Translations under genes and position numbers: made by a program
Notes under the pieces: model-generated
Databases searched by the model: none
Told to the model about the DNA's origin: nothing
What the model saw: only the letters and a program-made list of their open reading frames with translations
Source: Prunus persica
Lineage: Eukaryota > Streptophyta > Magnoliopsida > Rosales > Rosaceae
DNA length: 64,000 bases
Direction of reading: 5' to 3'
Assembly: GCF_000346465.2 (NCBI RefSeq)
Contig: NC_034010.1
Coordinates: 4,327,003-4,391,002, forward strand
In this document: one piece after another, positions 30,399 to 42,869 of the stretch
How positions within the stretch are numbered: position 1 is the first letter of the stretch
How the letters are laid out: every line of letters starts with the position of its first letter

Positions 30399-33300
30399 AT
30401 GTGTGATTTAGTAGCCCGTACGGGTCGGCATCAGCAACGCTACGAGGCCGGTTGTCGCCTTGTTGCCGGGTACTTACATTTCTTCGAATCTATATTTTAT
30501 ATATTTGCATATGTGTATGTGTGTTTATTTGTTTGTGTATGTTTGATTTTGATTGATGTTGATGTTGTTTGTTTATGTGGTATTTTGGTGGTGGAGGTGG
30601 ACCAATGTGTTTCCATAGTTGGAGAATTTTGCTTGTGATATGGTTTTCTGATTTTGTATAATATCTTTTGATTGGTTGATGCCTACCATTTGGATTTTTA
30701 AGTGGTGGGGATTAATGGGTTTCTTTTGTTTTATTGTGAGTGTGCATATATACATGTTTATTATATGGGGTAGGTGAGAAATGCTGTTTTATTAGGACAA
30801 GCAATGACCTTGTGTTATGTGAGAATGATCTATATTTTTTTCATCAGAAATCTTTGTCGAATCACATATGAACGTTTTCTTCCATTTGCAAATCTTTTTG
30901 GCCTTCATTAACTATGTCATTTACTGTTTGAGGATTAGGGAAACTAGGAATTTTTTAAAATGGTGATGCAGTAAATAAGATTATTTCGGCGATACGATTT
31001 GGGTAAATTGTCATTGAGGCAATGATTATGGGCAAGGACCCTACTTCTGAAGTACGAAAGTGGCCTTGTGAGGTGAATTTCTTATTACATGAAGACATGC
31101 TGCAATCGGATAAGTCAAGGAGTTGAGTTAAACAAAAATTTGAAAGGAAATGATGTTGTTCCATTATTTATATGTCCAAATTTCATGCAGAGGGCCTAGG
31201 GAAGTCAAAGCTTCTAGCCACCTACTTGGGCACGGCTTTCTGTATAGTATATTATACCAGGATCAGTAGTTTTTGTCAGCTGCTGCTAATTTTTTTTAGA
31301 CAATGGTCCTGCCATATGTTCTTTAAGAGGCCGCTCTTTTATTTTTGGGTGATCTGTGCAATTAGATGAAATAGGCTGTTTTAGTTTTCTCTGTGTTAAA
31401 AGGATGGGCTGTCGATCACACATATAAAGAGTGAGCTTGGTAGTATGACGATAAATAAATTGTTTGCCAGGGCCGAGAGATCATGCAGACATTCATATAT
31501 AGATCAGATTCTCTCTCTCTCTCTCTCTTTTTTTTTTTGGTTTTTTTTTTTTGTAACCGATCTTAAATTAGTTTTGATATTATTTGCTGGTACATTTATC
31601 TGTGTGACCAATTATTTTTTCTGTGATGTGAAGAAGCTAACTCAGTTAACCTTTGACAGGTGTATTCCATTTAGATACAAAAATTCTGATGAGACTGGTG
31701 ATGCCAATTCTGAGAAGATTATTGAGGTGCTTATGATTAACTCACCTAGTGGACCAGGCCTTTTGTTCCCAAAGGTATTTCTTGTTTTCTGTTGGCATTT
31801 ACAATTGTTGGACTTGGTGAGATCTTTCTTTCTGAACTTTAGTTTTAGGAATAACTTATTTTTAGATATAATTTATTTTTCTTCTGTCGTCTTACTAATA
31901 GATACATGGTAAAAATGAGTTTAAAGGTGTGAAAAATGTCACTCTCAAAGTAATCTATGATTGAGGGTTGGTGGATAGCAACTTGAGGTTGATAAGATTG
32001 CTTTTCTGGCTAACATTTATAAGAGGTAAAGCTATTGTCTTTTCTTGTATCACCTTTAGATACATTTAAGTACCAATATAATCACCCGGGGCTTTGAAAA
32101 CTTAGAGCAGAAAATATCTGCCATTTTCTATTGGCTGTAAGTGTATCCCAGTTACCTCAGTTATCAACATGTAGGACGCATTCTCTTTTACCTGCTATTT
32201 GGGTGGGTTATTTTCAGAGGCTTCATAGAAATCGTCTGATTAGACCTTCTATTTTTCTGATCAAGTATGACAGTAGTTTGTTTTTGGAGAAAAATGAATT
32301 CGTTAAGAGACGTGGGCAATAGTTCTATTGCATGATTCAATTAATTATTAGGCCCTTAGATATATTTCCTCACTTTTGTTTTGACATCTGTAATTTTTAG
32401 CTGGCAACAGAACTATGGTTATGATTTATCATTTGCCCAAGATATGCAAATGTAGATATGGATGCTCTTTGTTGTGATGTTATAGTGCCCTCTTTTATAA
32501 TTGGAACTAGATTAACACTTTTGGACTTTTGTTGTGATTTTAATTTCGTGAGAAGAAATATAGTCAACTGGTTCCGTATAATTCTGTGTTTATTGTTGAG
32601 TTTACGAAAGATTTAATTGTTTAGGTGATGTTATGTTTGAAATGTGATGACTTCTTTGTGGACATGCAATTCGAAGTTGAGTTTACACTTGGTAAAATAT
32701 TCATGATCTGCATACCCATATAGTTATACAATCTCTTGTGTTTTCCTTTGTTGTTTACCCTTTATGATATTCGAAGTTTGTGTGAAAAACTAGTGATTTT
32801 TAACACTAGGGGTGGTAATTTGGATTTGATTAAATGAAATGAGGAACTACTTCGGAAAGTGAAAAATGACAGCACTTGGATGTTTCAGTTTTGCAGCTTC
32901 TTACAAATTGGGGCTTATTTTATGGTATATTCTTGCTTTATTGATTATTATTGTGTCCTGTCATGCGTATTGTAAGTTAGGTTGTGATTGTTCAAATGTG
33001 GAATGTATGTAGTGCCTGTGAATTGGTCACATGTTCTTGTTTACTGTTGATTTGGGAGCTGTAATATATAGTGTATCGGAAAGTTGAAGGCGATGTGAAT
33101 TTGAAATATTGGGATGGTGTTGAAGGTGTACTTGAACATATGTTTACATTAGGAATGCTGGAGATATACTAATCAATTGAGACTTTATGTCTTTAGTGTT
33201 AAGCACAAGTTATATAACTCAGTATTTTTAAAAGTGGACTTAGGAGTGATCTTTACATTCTTGAGGTGAAGAAGATTATTCATTTTTTTAATGAAAACTT

Positions 33301-33990
33301 TACATATACTTTGCAATATCGATAATATGTAGATTTATTGCTAAGGCTCCCACCAGTTTACAACAACTATTATGTGCTTCCTCCAGGTAGGATATATGTA
33401 ACTCTTTTATTTATGAATATGTTATCCACTTGCAGGGAGGCTGGGAAAATGATGAAACCGTTGAGGAAGCTGCAGTAAGGGAGGCTGTTGAAGAAGCTGG
33501 AGTTCGAGGAGAGCTAATGGTGAAATACATCTTCTTAACTTTTATTTGTTCTAAGATATATTCTGTGAAGGGGGTAGAATAAAGTTGTATTCTTAGCATT
33601 GAATATTTGCATGTGTTTTGATACTTGTCTTTTACCAAAAAAATTTATATTTGTTGTCCTGTCTTCCCAATAGATGGTTAAAGTAGAGCAACTGTTAATC
33701 TTTTTGAATATCAGGATTTCCTGGGCTTTTATCATTTTAAGAGTAAAACACACCAGGATGAGTTCAGCCCGGAAGGTGTATGTAGAGCTGCTATGTTTGC
33801 TTTGTTTGTCAAGGAGGAGCTTGAGTCATGGCCCGAACAGAGCACCCGAAATAGAACTTGGCTGACTGTAGCAGAGGCCTTTGTCAGTTGCCGGCATGCA
33901 TGGATGAGAGAGGCCTTGCAGGATGGCTTCTCAAAGTGGCATGCAGAAAAGATGATTAGTGCAAGCAATGATGTAACGTTGAGTTGCTAG
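30399..33990 (+). CDS. Nudix hydrolase, NUDT16-like (probably mitochondrial), four exons
   Basis: Exons are 30399-30469, 31660-31774, 33436-33519 and 33715-33990, with GT-AG introns; together they encode 181 residues. The protein starts MCDLVARTGRHQQRYEAG. The Nudix box GX5EX7REUXEEXGU is complete across exon 3 (GGWENDETVEEAAV then REAVEEAGV), so the metal-binding glutamates are present. Exon 4 supplies DFLGFYHFKSKT and the family's WPEQ...RTWL segment. The protein resembles Arabidopsis NUDT16/NUDT12-type enzymes, which hydrolyse nucleoside diphosphates linked to another group; the true substrate of this clade is not settled. Intron positions fall at the expected conserved points. Intact and probably functional. 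Confidence 0.93.
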
Positions 33991-36209
33991 TTGGGGTGTG
34001 AGGCTGAACAAGAAGTCGTTTCGGGTGCATGCTCATAGACATAAATACAGGTGCTGGAATTGGTTTTTTTGGGGGGCATTTTTCAATTTTTCAGTTGGTC
34101 ATCAAGTAACAACCTCTTAACAATATTAACTGTTCAAAATTACCTAGTCACTGCCCCTTAAATTTATTCTTGTTTCCAGTTGATCTCTCTGATATTTAAA
34201 CTCAGAGGGTCAAGTTTCAGCTTCCCTGTATAACATTTTCCGTTGCATAAACTTTTAATTGCCCTATTCTCTAATGGTGCGTTATTGTAAAGTTGGAAAC
34301 AAATTTGCAAAGATCATTCTTTACAAAGCTTTTGCAAATTAAAGCGTTCGGTTGCAGGGTGGGAGTGGGTCTCAAAGTTTTGTAAGTACCTTTATAAAGC
34401 TTTTCAGATCTCATAAGATCCAACGGACAGAGATAAATTCGAACAATATGCACCATATATTCAAACAAAAATATATAAAAAATCGCTAAATTATGCGGAG
34501 GATAATGTGAATTTATAGTACATAAGTTTATTTCTTCATCTCATGACAAGCGGAAATGATTGACAATTACACTTGGGTTGCAAGCAGCAACTGCAAGAAG
34601 CATCTCATAACGTTCAAATCTAGCAATCACTTGCTCTTCCAAAGTCACCAAAGCTTCAATATAGTATTAACCAACATAATAGGTTTTTGTAGAACAACAG
34701 ATATCGAATCCCATCCTACCAAAATTCTAATTATAATGGAAATTTGCAAAACGTGTACAACAACAGATATCGAATCCCATCCTACCAAGTTCAATACAAA
34801 TAGAGAGTCAGCAACCCAGTATTTGACAATCATTCTTGACGTCCATTCCATCTTGTTCACTAAGGGCAGTTTGAAAGCAGAGAGAACATCATCCTCAGAT
34901 CAACCCCGTCCTATAAACTTTGCGACTTCGATTCATATCGCCTTATTCAAGCCACAAAATACACATACTACAGACACAAAAGTTGGTTTGTCAGACCAAA
35001 ACCTGTTCAGGGAAAACAAATATCTCCCAAGACCAAATAGGAGCTGTTTTTATTTTTTGTTTTTTTCAATAATAGGGTTGGGGAATCCAAACTTGGGATC
35101 TATTCCAACATCGGTGAGATAGAACATTTCCTCCAAAATTATTAGGGGGAAGTGCGATGTGTATTGCTGTAGATAAGACAACTTTAAACATCATAAAAAA
35201 CTGTAAACACTGCAAATGAAGCATCACATTCTCCATATCATAAATAATGAGCTTACATATTTGTTTATTCATCAAACATTGATAAGCCTGTAACTACTGA
35301 TAAATCACAGCATGCATACAAAGGACAGTTGAAATAACAAGCTTTTCTCATGACCTGCAGCACCGTTGTGCAGGCATTTTAAGTTCTGTTTCAATCAAAG
35401 TTAGAAGCATTACCTGAAAACTATCATCCAAGTAAAGAATAAACAAGTGCTTTGGAGACAGAAACAGGTTACTCAACCGCAAATGATTCGAGAGGAGAAG
35501 CAATAAAGAAGAAAACTGATCCCCAACATACCACTCTCTTGATCTCACAAAATCTCCAGAAGTTTTCAAACAGATTCATTTGTCTCCACAGAAAACAATT
35601 GCCAAATGACTCCTGAGTATCCCATTAAAGCTGGACCTTTTGTCCGTAAAGGAACCCAATCATCAGTCGCAGTTGCTGAGTTTTCTTTTCTTTTTTTCAT
35701 AAGACAAGAAATCCCATACTTATGGAATCACAATGACGTAATGATGCTTACCCAGGACCAACTGCTTGTGGGGAACAATTATTAACAGAGCAGGAATAAA
35801 GGTCTGAAAACCATTGCAAGATACCATTAATATAGCCTGTGCACACACATACAAATCAAGAAAGTGTGCGAAACTTATATTTCATATGCTCTCTCTGCCA
35901 TTGACTCAAAGAAAAGGTAGAGTTATAGGATTGGAATATCATTATGGTAGTGCACTCAATCTGGGTTCATCTCTTCGCAAGGCCACTAAGTAGAAAAATA
36001 AACTGAAACAGCAATAGAATAGTAGACAAAAGTAGACAAAAGAAACATATGGGTTAGAGAACTCATATCGTCTAATTTGAAAAGTACACAAAATAAATTG
36101 TTGTTTTTTCTCCTCTCCAGAATAGTTAAAGCAAGATATGAGTGTATTCTATCAAAAGCAATTTTCCAAGCAAGACAGTGCAGCATCAAGGGGTCAAAAC
36201 GTTGCAACA
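33991..36209. other. 3' flank of the Nudix gene and intergenic DNA containing mTERF fragments
   Basis: 33991-34500 is AT-rich 3' flank. 34694-34790 contains a 66-bp tandem duplication carrying acaacagatatcgaatccc twice. 34815-34970 is an mTERF pseudogene fragment, listed separately. 35120-36200 shows no supported gene. Confidence 0.5.
34815..34970 (-). pseudogene. mTERF pseudogene fragment
   Basis: On the plus strand ccatcttgttcactaa, gaaagcagagagaacatc and ataaacttt align in order with 36470-36600 inside the intact mTERF gene, but about 60 bp between the first two blocks is missing. Translation on the minus strand gives NKMEWTSRMIVKYWV, matching NKMGWSSEIILKSPYV of the intact gene. It lies about 1.5 kb 3' of the intact gene in the same orientation, so it is a decayed tandem copy. 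Confidence 0.75.
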
Positions 36210-37406
36210 TCATACGTCCTGGATATCCACTTTTCCTTGGTATACACACAACAACTGAGGTACTTCACCCTGATAACTGTCAACAAATCTCTCCAAGAAC
36301 TCCTTCTCCACAGGTCCAAACACAGAATGTAAGCTCAGTTTTTCAGTATTTATCAATCCTTTCGACAACAATACTCTAACAACCGAACACCTAGGGATGA
36401 TTCTCTTCTGCAAACTATAATTCAAAACATACGGCGACTTGAGAATTATTTCTGACGACCATCCCATCTTGTTCACTAAAAGATCCATTGTTTGCATTAT
36501 TTTCTTCTCTGACAGAGCAATACACTCCGGGCGCCTCCTGAAAGCAGAGAGAACATCAGCCTCCGACCAACCCCACCTGCTATAAACTTCACAATTTCGC
36601 TTCAATATCCGCTTATAATATGAACGACACATTATGCTTATTGCCAACACGGAAGTCGACTTTTCCAGGTTAAAACCCATTTCCTTAACCTCTTTCACAA
36701 CTTGGCGAAACTTTTCAGTATCATGTATCAAAGCATGCGTACAATGAGCTAGCAACAGAGAAATGCATGATTCAGGCATACCTAATTCTCTCAAAATCGC
36801 GATATTTGGCACTACTTTCTTGGTGTGGGCTTGCAAGAAAATCGACGAGTTGTACTTGAAAACAGAAACGATATTTTTCTCAGGAAGCAGACTCCTCAGG
36901 AAATTATAAGTGGGCACAAGCTGTTTCTCCAAGCTTCTTTGCAAAAGATTTGGATTCAGAACCAGCGTTTTTGCGAGGTCCTCCCTTGAAACTCCAAGAG
37001 AGCTGAAAAACTCAAGCTTTGGCAAAAGGGTTTGCTCAGGCCTGGCTAAAAGAAGTTGTGGGCGGGTTTTGCAAAACTTTGAGATCTGGATTATAGAGAA
37101 TCCATGGTTTCTCAGAAGACCCAAAACGGTGTCTGCATTTTCTGGGGACTGCAACTTGATCCACTTGGATGTTGAAATCGCATCTTCTAGCGACAACCCA
37201 CATGAGGTTATGAGGTAATTGACGGTGAAATTGTGTTGGTCTTCTGAGATTTCTGAGGTGAACTGTCTGCAGAGTATCCGATTTTGAACAGAAAAATGTG
37301 AGGGTTTTAGATCTCTAGCAATCAATATTTCAGCTCTGGAAGCAAATGTAGAAGGAGAGAGTAAACAAACCAATCTGAGGCTCTTCAACTTGGAGAGCGG
37401 TACCAT
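36210..37406 (-). CDS. mTERF family protein (organellar transcription termination factor-like)
   Basis: A 398-residue intronless frame from ATG 37406-37404 to TGA. The N terminus is basic and Ser/Leu-rich without acidic residues for about 25 positions (MVPLSKLKSLRLVCLLS), as in mitochondrial or plastid targeting peptides. It is followed by tandem 30-residue mTERF helical repeats with the typical Leu/Pro pattern (RPQLLLARPEQTLLPKLEF, RRRPECIALSEKKIMQTMD). Plant mTERFs bind organellar nucleic acid and affect transcription termination, splicing or stability; this clade (MTERF15/MTERF5-like, multicopy in eudicots) is largely uncharacterised. A truncated relative lies downstream. Intact. Confidence 0.9.
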   Translation of the reverse strand: MVPLSKLKSLRLVCLLSPSTFASRAEILIARDLKPSHFSVQNRILCRQFTSEISEDQHNFTVNYLITSCGLSLEDAISTSKWIKLQSPENADTVLGLLRNHGFSIIQISKFCKTRPQLLLARPEQTLLPKLEFFSSLGVSREDLAKTLVLNPNLLQRSLEKQLVPTYNFLRSLLPEKNIVSVFKYNSSIFLQAHTKKVVPNIAILRELGMPESCISLLLAHCTHALIHDTEKFRQVVKEVKEMGFNLEKSTSVLAISIMCRSYYKRILKRNCEVYSRWGWSEADVLSAFRRRPECIALSEKKIMQTMDLLVNKMGWSSEIILKSPYVLNYSLQKRIIPRCSVVRVLLSKGLINTEKLSLHSVFGPVEKEFLERFVDSYQGEVPQLLCVYQGKVDIQDV

Positions 37407-37584
37407 GGTAGAGGTCGATGATGATTGTTAGGAGCGTAATGGCTAGAGAGAAAAAGAGAGGAAATAGAAATTGGAAATTGACAATATTCTCATTCATGGC
37501 AAGAGTCAACTCAGCGCAAAGTTAAATACAAGGTATGATTCCTACACGTGTTCTCTCACAACACACCTTACGTCCTCCTACTGA

Positions 37585-37790
37585 AAGATCTCCAACCGAT
37601 ATGTCAGAAGTGCCACATAGACATTTAATGGCTATAAATAACATCTCACATCACTCCAACCGATGTGTCAAAGCTGATGTAGAATGAAGACTGGAGGTTG
37701 AGATGTTATTTTTGACATTCCAAAAGCAAGATGTCAAATGAATATTTTATTTTTTTTCTTTTCTCTTTAATTAAAAATAAATCAACACTA
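37585..37790. mobile_element. Possible MITE remnant
   Basis: The phrase ctccaaccgatatgtcaga (37588) recurs as ctccaaccgatgtgtcaaa (37655), and aacatctca (37640) has an inverted partner gagatgtta (37699). The layout resembles small plant MITEs, but no clear termini or target duplication were found. Confidence 0.3.
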
Positions 37791-37924
37791 AAATGTAATA
37801 AAATAATAATTTAATTTGACATATTGCTCCCCCCTCTGTCCAAAATCTTTTCAAGTTCCCACTGCAGTGTGCCATCAGCATGAAGGGGTGGAAGAAGCTG
37901 CGGTGAAGGAGTGACTGTATTTCC

Positions 37925-38305
37925 TGATAGAGAAATTGAATCCTAGCAGATATGGAAGAGAATATCAGAAAGTATATAAGAGAAGAGGAAAGGAAAATAA
38001 GTCAGAGAAACGATTTGATGAATTCCTCTGTATTCTGCTGCTATATTTTTTGCACTATCTGTCATAGTGTATTAGCTTACTCACACACACAATGAATTAA
38101 CCGTTAGAGGAGAGAGAGAGTTAGACACACTTCTAATTTCAATTTCAGCCATCCATTACATGTCATTAGATTAGGACACTTGTCCATTGCCAAGCCCAAT
38201 GAGACTTAACCAACCGATACAATTCAAATATTTCTAACTCAGCCTATGAGCTAAGGCCCAACCCACAAAACAAACTACCAATCAGTTCACTAATTTATAC
38301 ACACA
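37925..38305 (-). repeat. Copia 3' LTR (left copy)
   Basis: 381 bp, starting tgatagagaaattg and ending in aca. It is preceded by target copy tttcc (37920-37924). The inner border carries ttcccctttaaattg, the complement of the polypurine tract. Confidence 0.93.
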
Positions 38306-38329
38306 TTCCCCTTTAAATTGTGGACTAAT

Positions 38330-41300
38330 TTCACACCAAGAAGCTCCCTAAGATAAGTGAACTGCTCTCTTGCCAGCGCTTTGGTGAAGATATCAGCTAC
38401 TTGCTTTTCTGTAGGACAGTAAACTAAATCGATCACTCCTTGCTATAACGCCTCCTTGATGTAGTGATACCTTCGATTGATATGCTTGGTTTTCTGATGG
38501 AATATAGGATTCTTAGTGATAGCAATAGCTGAAGTGTTGCCACAGTGTTGCAACAGTTTGCATTTCACCAAAGTCTTCCAGCATAAATCTTAACCAAGTG
38601 GCTTGTGTAGTTGCTTCTGATACACTAATATACTCTGCTTCAGCTATGGATAAAGCAACAAATTGTTGTTTGACAGATGCCCAAGAGAAAGCTCAACTGC
38701 CAAATGTAAAGGCATATCCAGATGTACTCTTCATATCCTCTTCTGATCCAGACCAGTCACTAACACAAAAACCCACCAAAACAGAACCTTCTCCTTTCTT
38801 GTACTTCAAACCAAAATCAAGAGTTCCTTGAATATATCGCAGAACTCTCTTTGATGTCCCATAATGCTTGTTTGTAGGACAATGCATAAACCTTGCCAAC
38901 AAGCATGCAGCATACATTATGTCAGGCCTTGTCGCTGTGAGATACAGCAAGCGTCCAACAATTTTCCTGTATTGAGCTTCATCTGCAGCTCCACTATCAT
39001 CGTCCTTCCTCAGTTTATCATTTGGTACCTGGGGAATGCTCACAGGTTTACAGTCCTGGAACCCAAACCTTTTCAACAGAGTTGAGGCATACTTTCTCTG
39101 ATGGATGAAGATACCATCTTCAGTTTTCAAAACCCCCATTCCTAGAAAATGGTGTAATAAACCCAAATCTGTCATTTCATACTTATGCACCATATCAGTC
39201 TTAAACTCCTGTAATAACTCCTGAGAATTTTCAGTATAAACTATATCATCAACATATATAGACACAATGATCAAATCTGAGTCTTTTCTGCACTTGGTAT
39301 ATAATATTGCTTCACTAATACTTCTTTTCAAACCATACTGCACAAGGTAGGAATCTATCTCTCCATACCAGGCTTTAGGTGCCTGCTTCAAATCATACAA
39401 GGCCTTGTGCAATTTGTACACTTTATCCTCCTCTCCTTGCACAATGAATCTATCGGGCTGATCTACATACACCTCCTCTTCAAGGACACCATTTAAGAAG
39501 GCAGATTTCACATCCAACTGGTATAGCTTCCAATTGTTCTTTGCAGCTAGTGCAATAAGAGTTCTTATGGTGTCTAACCTTGCCATAGGTGCAAAGGTTT
39601 CATTATAATCTATTCCTGGCTTTTGTGCATAGCCTTTTGCAACTAGCCTCGCTTTATTCTTTTGAACCGAGCCATCTAAGTTCAACTTTGTTTTATACAC
39701 CCATTTGACCCCAATCACATGCTTATCAGATGGTCTTCTTACCAACTCCCATGTCTGATTTTTCTCAATCATATTCATTTCGCTTTCCATTGCCTTTTTC
39801 CATGCCTCATCCTGTGCAGCTTCATCAAAACATTCAGGCTCAACAATACACAAATGATATCTTTCATAAATCTTACTCAAGTTCCTGTACCTCAATGGTG
39901 TGTCATCATATTGAGATGCAAGCTGTGATCTGCTAGTTTCACCATCTTCAGTAGCTAGAGGACTTTCAATTTCAACTTGAGAACCATCAACTATGACTTG
40001 CTGTTGAGGTGCAGTCACTTCTTCTATAGTTCTCATATGCATGTCTGAAATTTCATCTGCAGGTAGTGGAATGCAGACTTCTTTCACTTTGTGTTTCTCC
40101 CAGTCCCATTAGCCATTTTCATCAAAAATTACATCCCTTGAGAGCAAGACCTTTTGAGTCGCTGGATTCAATATTCTATACATACCCCTTCTCATAAACA
40201 CCATATCCAGTAAAAATACCTATGGCACTTTTGCTTCTAATTTGTGCCTCAAATTTCCTGGAATAAGAGGATAACACACTGAACCAAACACTTTCAAGTG
40301 TTTAATCCCAGGTTTTCTTCTACTGAATTTCTCAAATGGTGTAATATTCTCCAAAGCTTTTGTAGGACTTCTGTTTAGCAGATACACTGATGTGTTCACT
40401 GCTTCACACCAGATGTTGTAAGGAAGTTCCTTCTCATGTCATGCACTTTGCCATCTCCACAACAGTCATGCTTTTCCTTTCTGCAACTCCATTCTGTTGT
40501 GGAGAGTATGCAACGGTGAGCTGTCTTTCTATCCCCAGATCTTCACAAAACTTTGCAAAATCATTTGAGATGAACTCTCCTCCCCTATCTGTTCTCAACT
40601 TCTTTACATGATATCCACATTGAAGCTCTACCATAGCTTTAAACTTCTTGAACACATGGAATGCCTCTTATTTGTTTCTCAAAAAATAGACCCAACACAT
40701 TCTTGAATAATCATCTATAAAGGTAATAAAATATCTGTTTCCACTCAAACTTGGTGTTTGCATAGGACCACACACATCTGAATGTATTAATTCTAGTGGC
40801 TCCTTTGCTCTCCACTTTGACTCTTTGGGAAATGACTCTCTGTAATTCTTCCCCAGTGCACATCCTTGACACACGGTATCACTATTTTGGATTTCAGGCA
40901 GCCTCAATACCATTTCTTGACTCTGTAATAGCTTGAGACTTCAGAAGTTTAGATGACCAAATCTCTTGTGCCATATATGTGCACACTCTAGCACATTTGT
41001 TTTCAATGCAAGCTCCTTGTTGATGCTGAAGATTAGAGGAAAACACCTATTCCCTTTCTGTTTCACACTGACCACCAAGTTTCTTAAAGATCTATCATCA
41101 AATATATCCACCTTAGACTCTCCAAATAGAAGAAAATAACCATGCTCTGTCATCTGTCCTACACTTAGCAAATTCTCTGCAAGACTAGGTACAAGCATAA
41201 CCTCCTTTATATACCTCTTACCCTTCATTGTTTCAATGATCAGTGTCCCTTTTCTTGCCACTTGAACCAAAACTCCATTGCCTACTTGAACCTTTGCTTT

Positions 41301-41609
41301 CACTCTTCTGTCAATGTCTACAAGCAAGTCTTCCCTGGATGTCATATGATTGCTACATCCACTATCTATGTACCATTCATCACTTATCTTCTTTACTTCT
41401 CCAGAATGATTAGCAAAGAATAAATTTCTAGTTTCTTCAACCTGATTAGCAAAGTTCACCTGCTGCACAGACTTGTTTGTATGACAATATTTTGCAATAT
41501 GCCCAATTTTGCCACACTTGTGACACTTGACTTTGTTCTTAACCCAACACTCCCCCATAGTGCAGTTTATCACAAAATTTGCATTTATTCCCAGTGTTGT
41601 GTGCCTCAT
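38330..41609 (-). pseudogene. Copia pol: zinc knuckle, protease, integrase, reverse transcriptase, RNase H (broken)
   Basis: In order on the minus strand: CCHC knuckle (CHKCGKIGHIAKYC, near 41500), aspartic protease (WYIDSGCSNHMT, near 41355), integrase zinc region and core (HSDVCGPMQT; RTDRGGEF; YSPQQNG, 40930-40440), and reverse transcriptase with the catalytic YVDD box (about 39250) and RNase H remnants to about 38400. Breaks are stops or frameshifts near 40940, 40665, 40430 and 40090, and a stop at about 38693 in RNase H. The RT segment alone is open for 464 codons. Confidence 0.88.
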
Positions 41610-41694
41610 TCTTCACCGGGGGATTAGGCTTATTACTCCCATAAGCCTTGTTGACATTTTTATGAGATTTACTTATTTGACCATTGAACCAAGT

Positions 41695-42291
41695 TTATTT
41701 TGATCCAATGTTGAAGCGAGCAAATGCTTTCTCCATGTTATTGTCACCATGCCTATCAAGCCTCTGCTCATATCGCTTTAAGATGGCAACCACATCCTGA
41801 GCATCAATGGTGTCTAAATCCTTAGTATTTTCTATCACAACTGCAATACTATCATAGGATTTAGGTAAGCTGATTAACAGCTTCTGAACAATTCTTTGAT
41901 TACTCAGATCTTCACCATAGCTCCTCATTTGATTAATCAAATCAAACAGCTTAGCAATATATCCAGAAAGAGATTCATTATCATTCATTTGAGTGTATTC
42001 AAAATCACGCCTAAGACCTTGAAGTTTCACAGATCTTACTTGCTTATCACCAACAAATTCTTGTTTCAGAATATCCCACGCAGCCTTTGCAGTTTCTTGA
42101 GTTGCTATTCTTGGAAAAATTTGATCTGATATAGCCCCTTGGATAATACCTAGAGCTCTAGCGTCCTTCACCAAGTTCTCACGCAGTAGCTTCCTCTCTG
42201 CCTCTGTGAGCTCCTCCGTCTCTTTCGTCGGAGTTTTGTACCCATTCTCCATAAGATCCCACAGCTCGTGCGAACGGAAGATGGTATTCAT
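41695..42291 (-). pseudogene. Copia gag (UBN2-type), 198 codons
   Basis: An open frame with the gag signature (AWDILKQEFVGDKQVRSVKL, SLSGYIAKLFDLINQM, LLISLPKSYDSIAVVIE). It ends at a stop at 41695. The downstream zinc knuckle and protease continue in other frames, so gag-pol is no longer continuous. Confidence 0.85.
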
Positions 42292-42472
42292 TTTGATTTG
42301 CCAGAATCAAAATTTTCACCATTAAAGATTGGTGCCCTGAGTTCCCCTCCTCCATATCCAGCCATGGAAGACCTGATCGCTGTTACGACCTTGAATCACT
42401 GCAATGAGCTTTTGCTGTGAATTCGAGCTCACCCTAATAAACACGACGCCCAGAAATTCAGACCCAACTAGA

Positions 42473-42483
42473 CTCTGATACCA
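42473..42483 (-). other. Copia primer-binding site
   Basis: Minus-strand TGGTATCAGAG directly abuts the 5' LTR and matches the 3' end complement of plant initiator methionine tRNA, the usual Ty1/copia primer. Confidence 0.9.
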
Positions 42484-42864
42484 TGTTAGAGAAATTGAAT
42501 CCTAGCAGGTATGGAAGAGAATATCAGAAAGTATATCAGAGAAGAGGAAAGGAAAATGTCAGAGAAACGATTTGATGAATTCATCTGTATTCTGCTACTG
42601 TATTTTTTGCACTATCTCTCAGAGCATATTAGCTCACTCACACACACAATGAATTAACCGTTGGAGGAGAGAGAGAGTTAGACACACTTCTAACTTCAAT
42701 CTCAGCCATCCATTACATGTCATTAGATTAGGACACTTGTCCATTGCCAAGCCCTATGAGACTTAACCAATCGATACAATTCAAATATTTCTAACTCCGC
42801 CTATGAGCTGAGGCCCAACCCACAAAACAAACTACCAATCAGTTCACTAATTTATACACTAACA
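42484..42864 (-). repeat. Copia 5' LTR (right copy)
   Basis: 381 bp, starting tgttagagaaattg and ending ctaaca, followed by target copy tttcc (42865-42869). It is the transcription-start side for the minus-strand genes and adjoins the primer-binding site. Confidence 0.93.
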
Positions 42865-42869
42865 TTTCC

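Larger units (their letters stand above)
37925..42864 (-). mobile_element. Full-length Ty1/copia LTR retrotransposon, 4,940 bp
   Basis: Two 381-bp LTRs (37925-38305 and 42484-42864) enclose gag and pol on the minus strand. Target duplications are tttcc on both sides (37920-37924 and 42865-42869). The primer-binding site (42483-42473, TGGTATCAGAG) is complementary to initiator-Met tRNA, and a purine-rich tract (AAAGGGGAA) borders the other LTR. The LTRs differ at roughly 20 sites by eye, so the insertion is fairly young but not new. Several nonsense and frameshift mutations make it defective. It is inserted in the gypsy element. Confidence 0.95.

Noticed and set aside
31445..31912. 155-codon plus-strand frame over Nudix exon 2
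   Set aside because: It is read-through of intron sequence around the true exon 31660-31774.
34556..35122. 188-codon plus-strand open frame
   Set aside because: It runs antisense across the mTERF pseudogene fragment and the 66-bp duplication; no domain seen.
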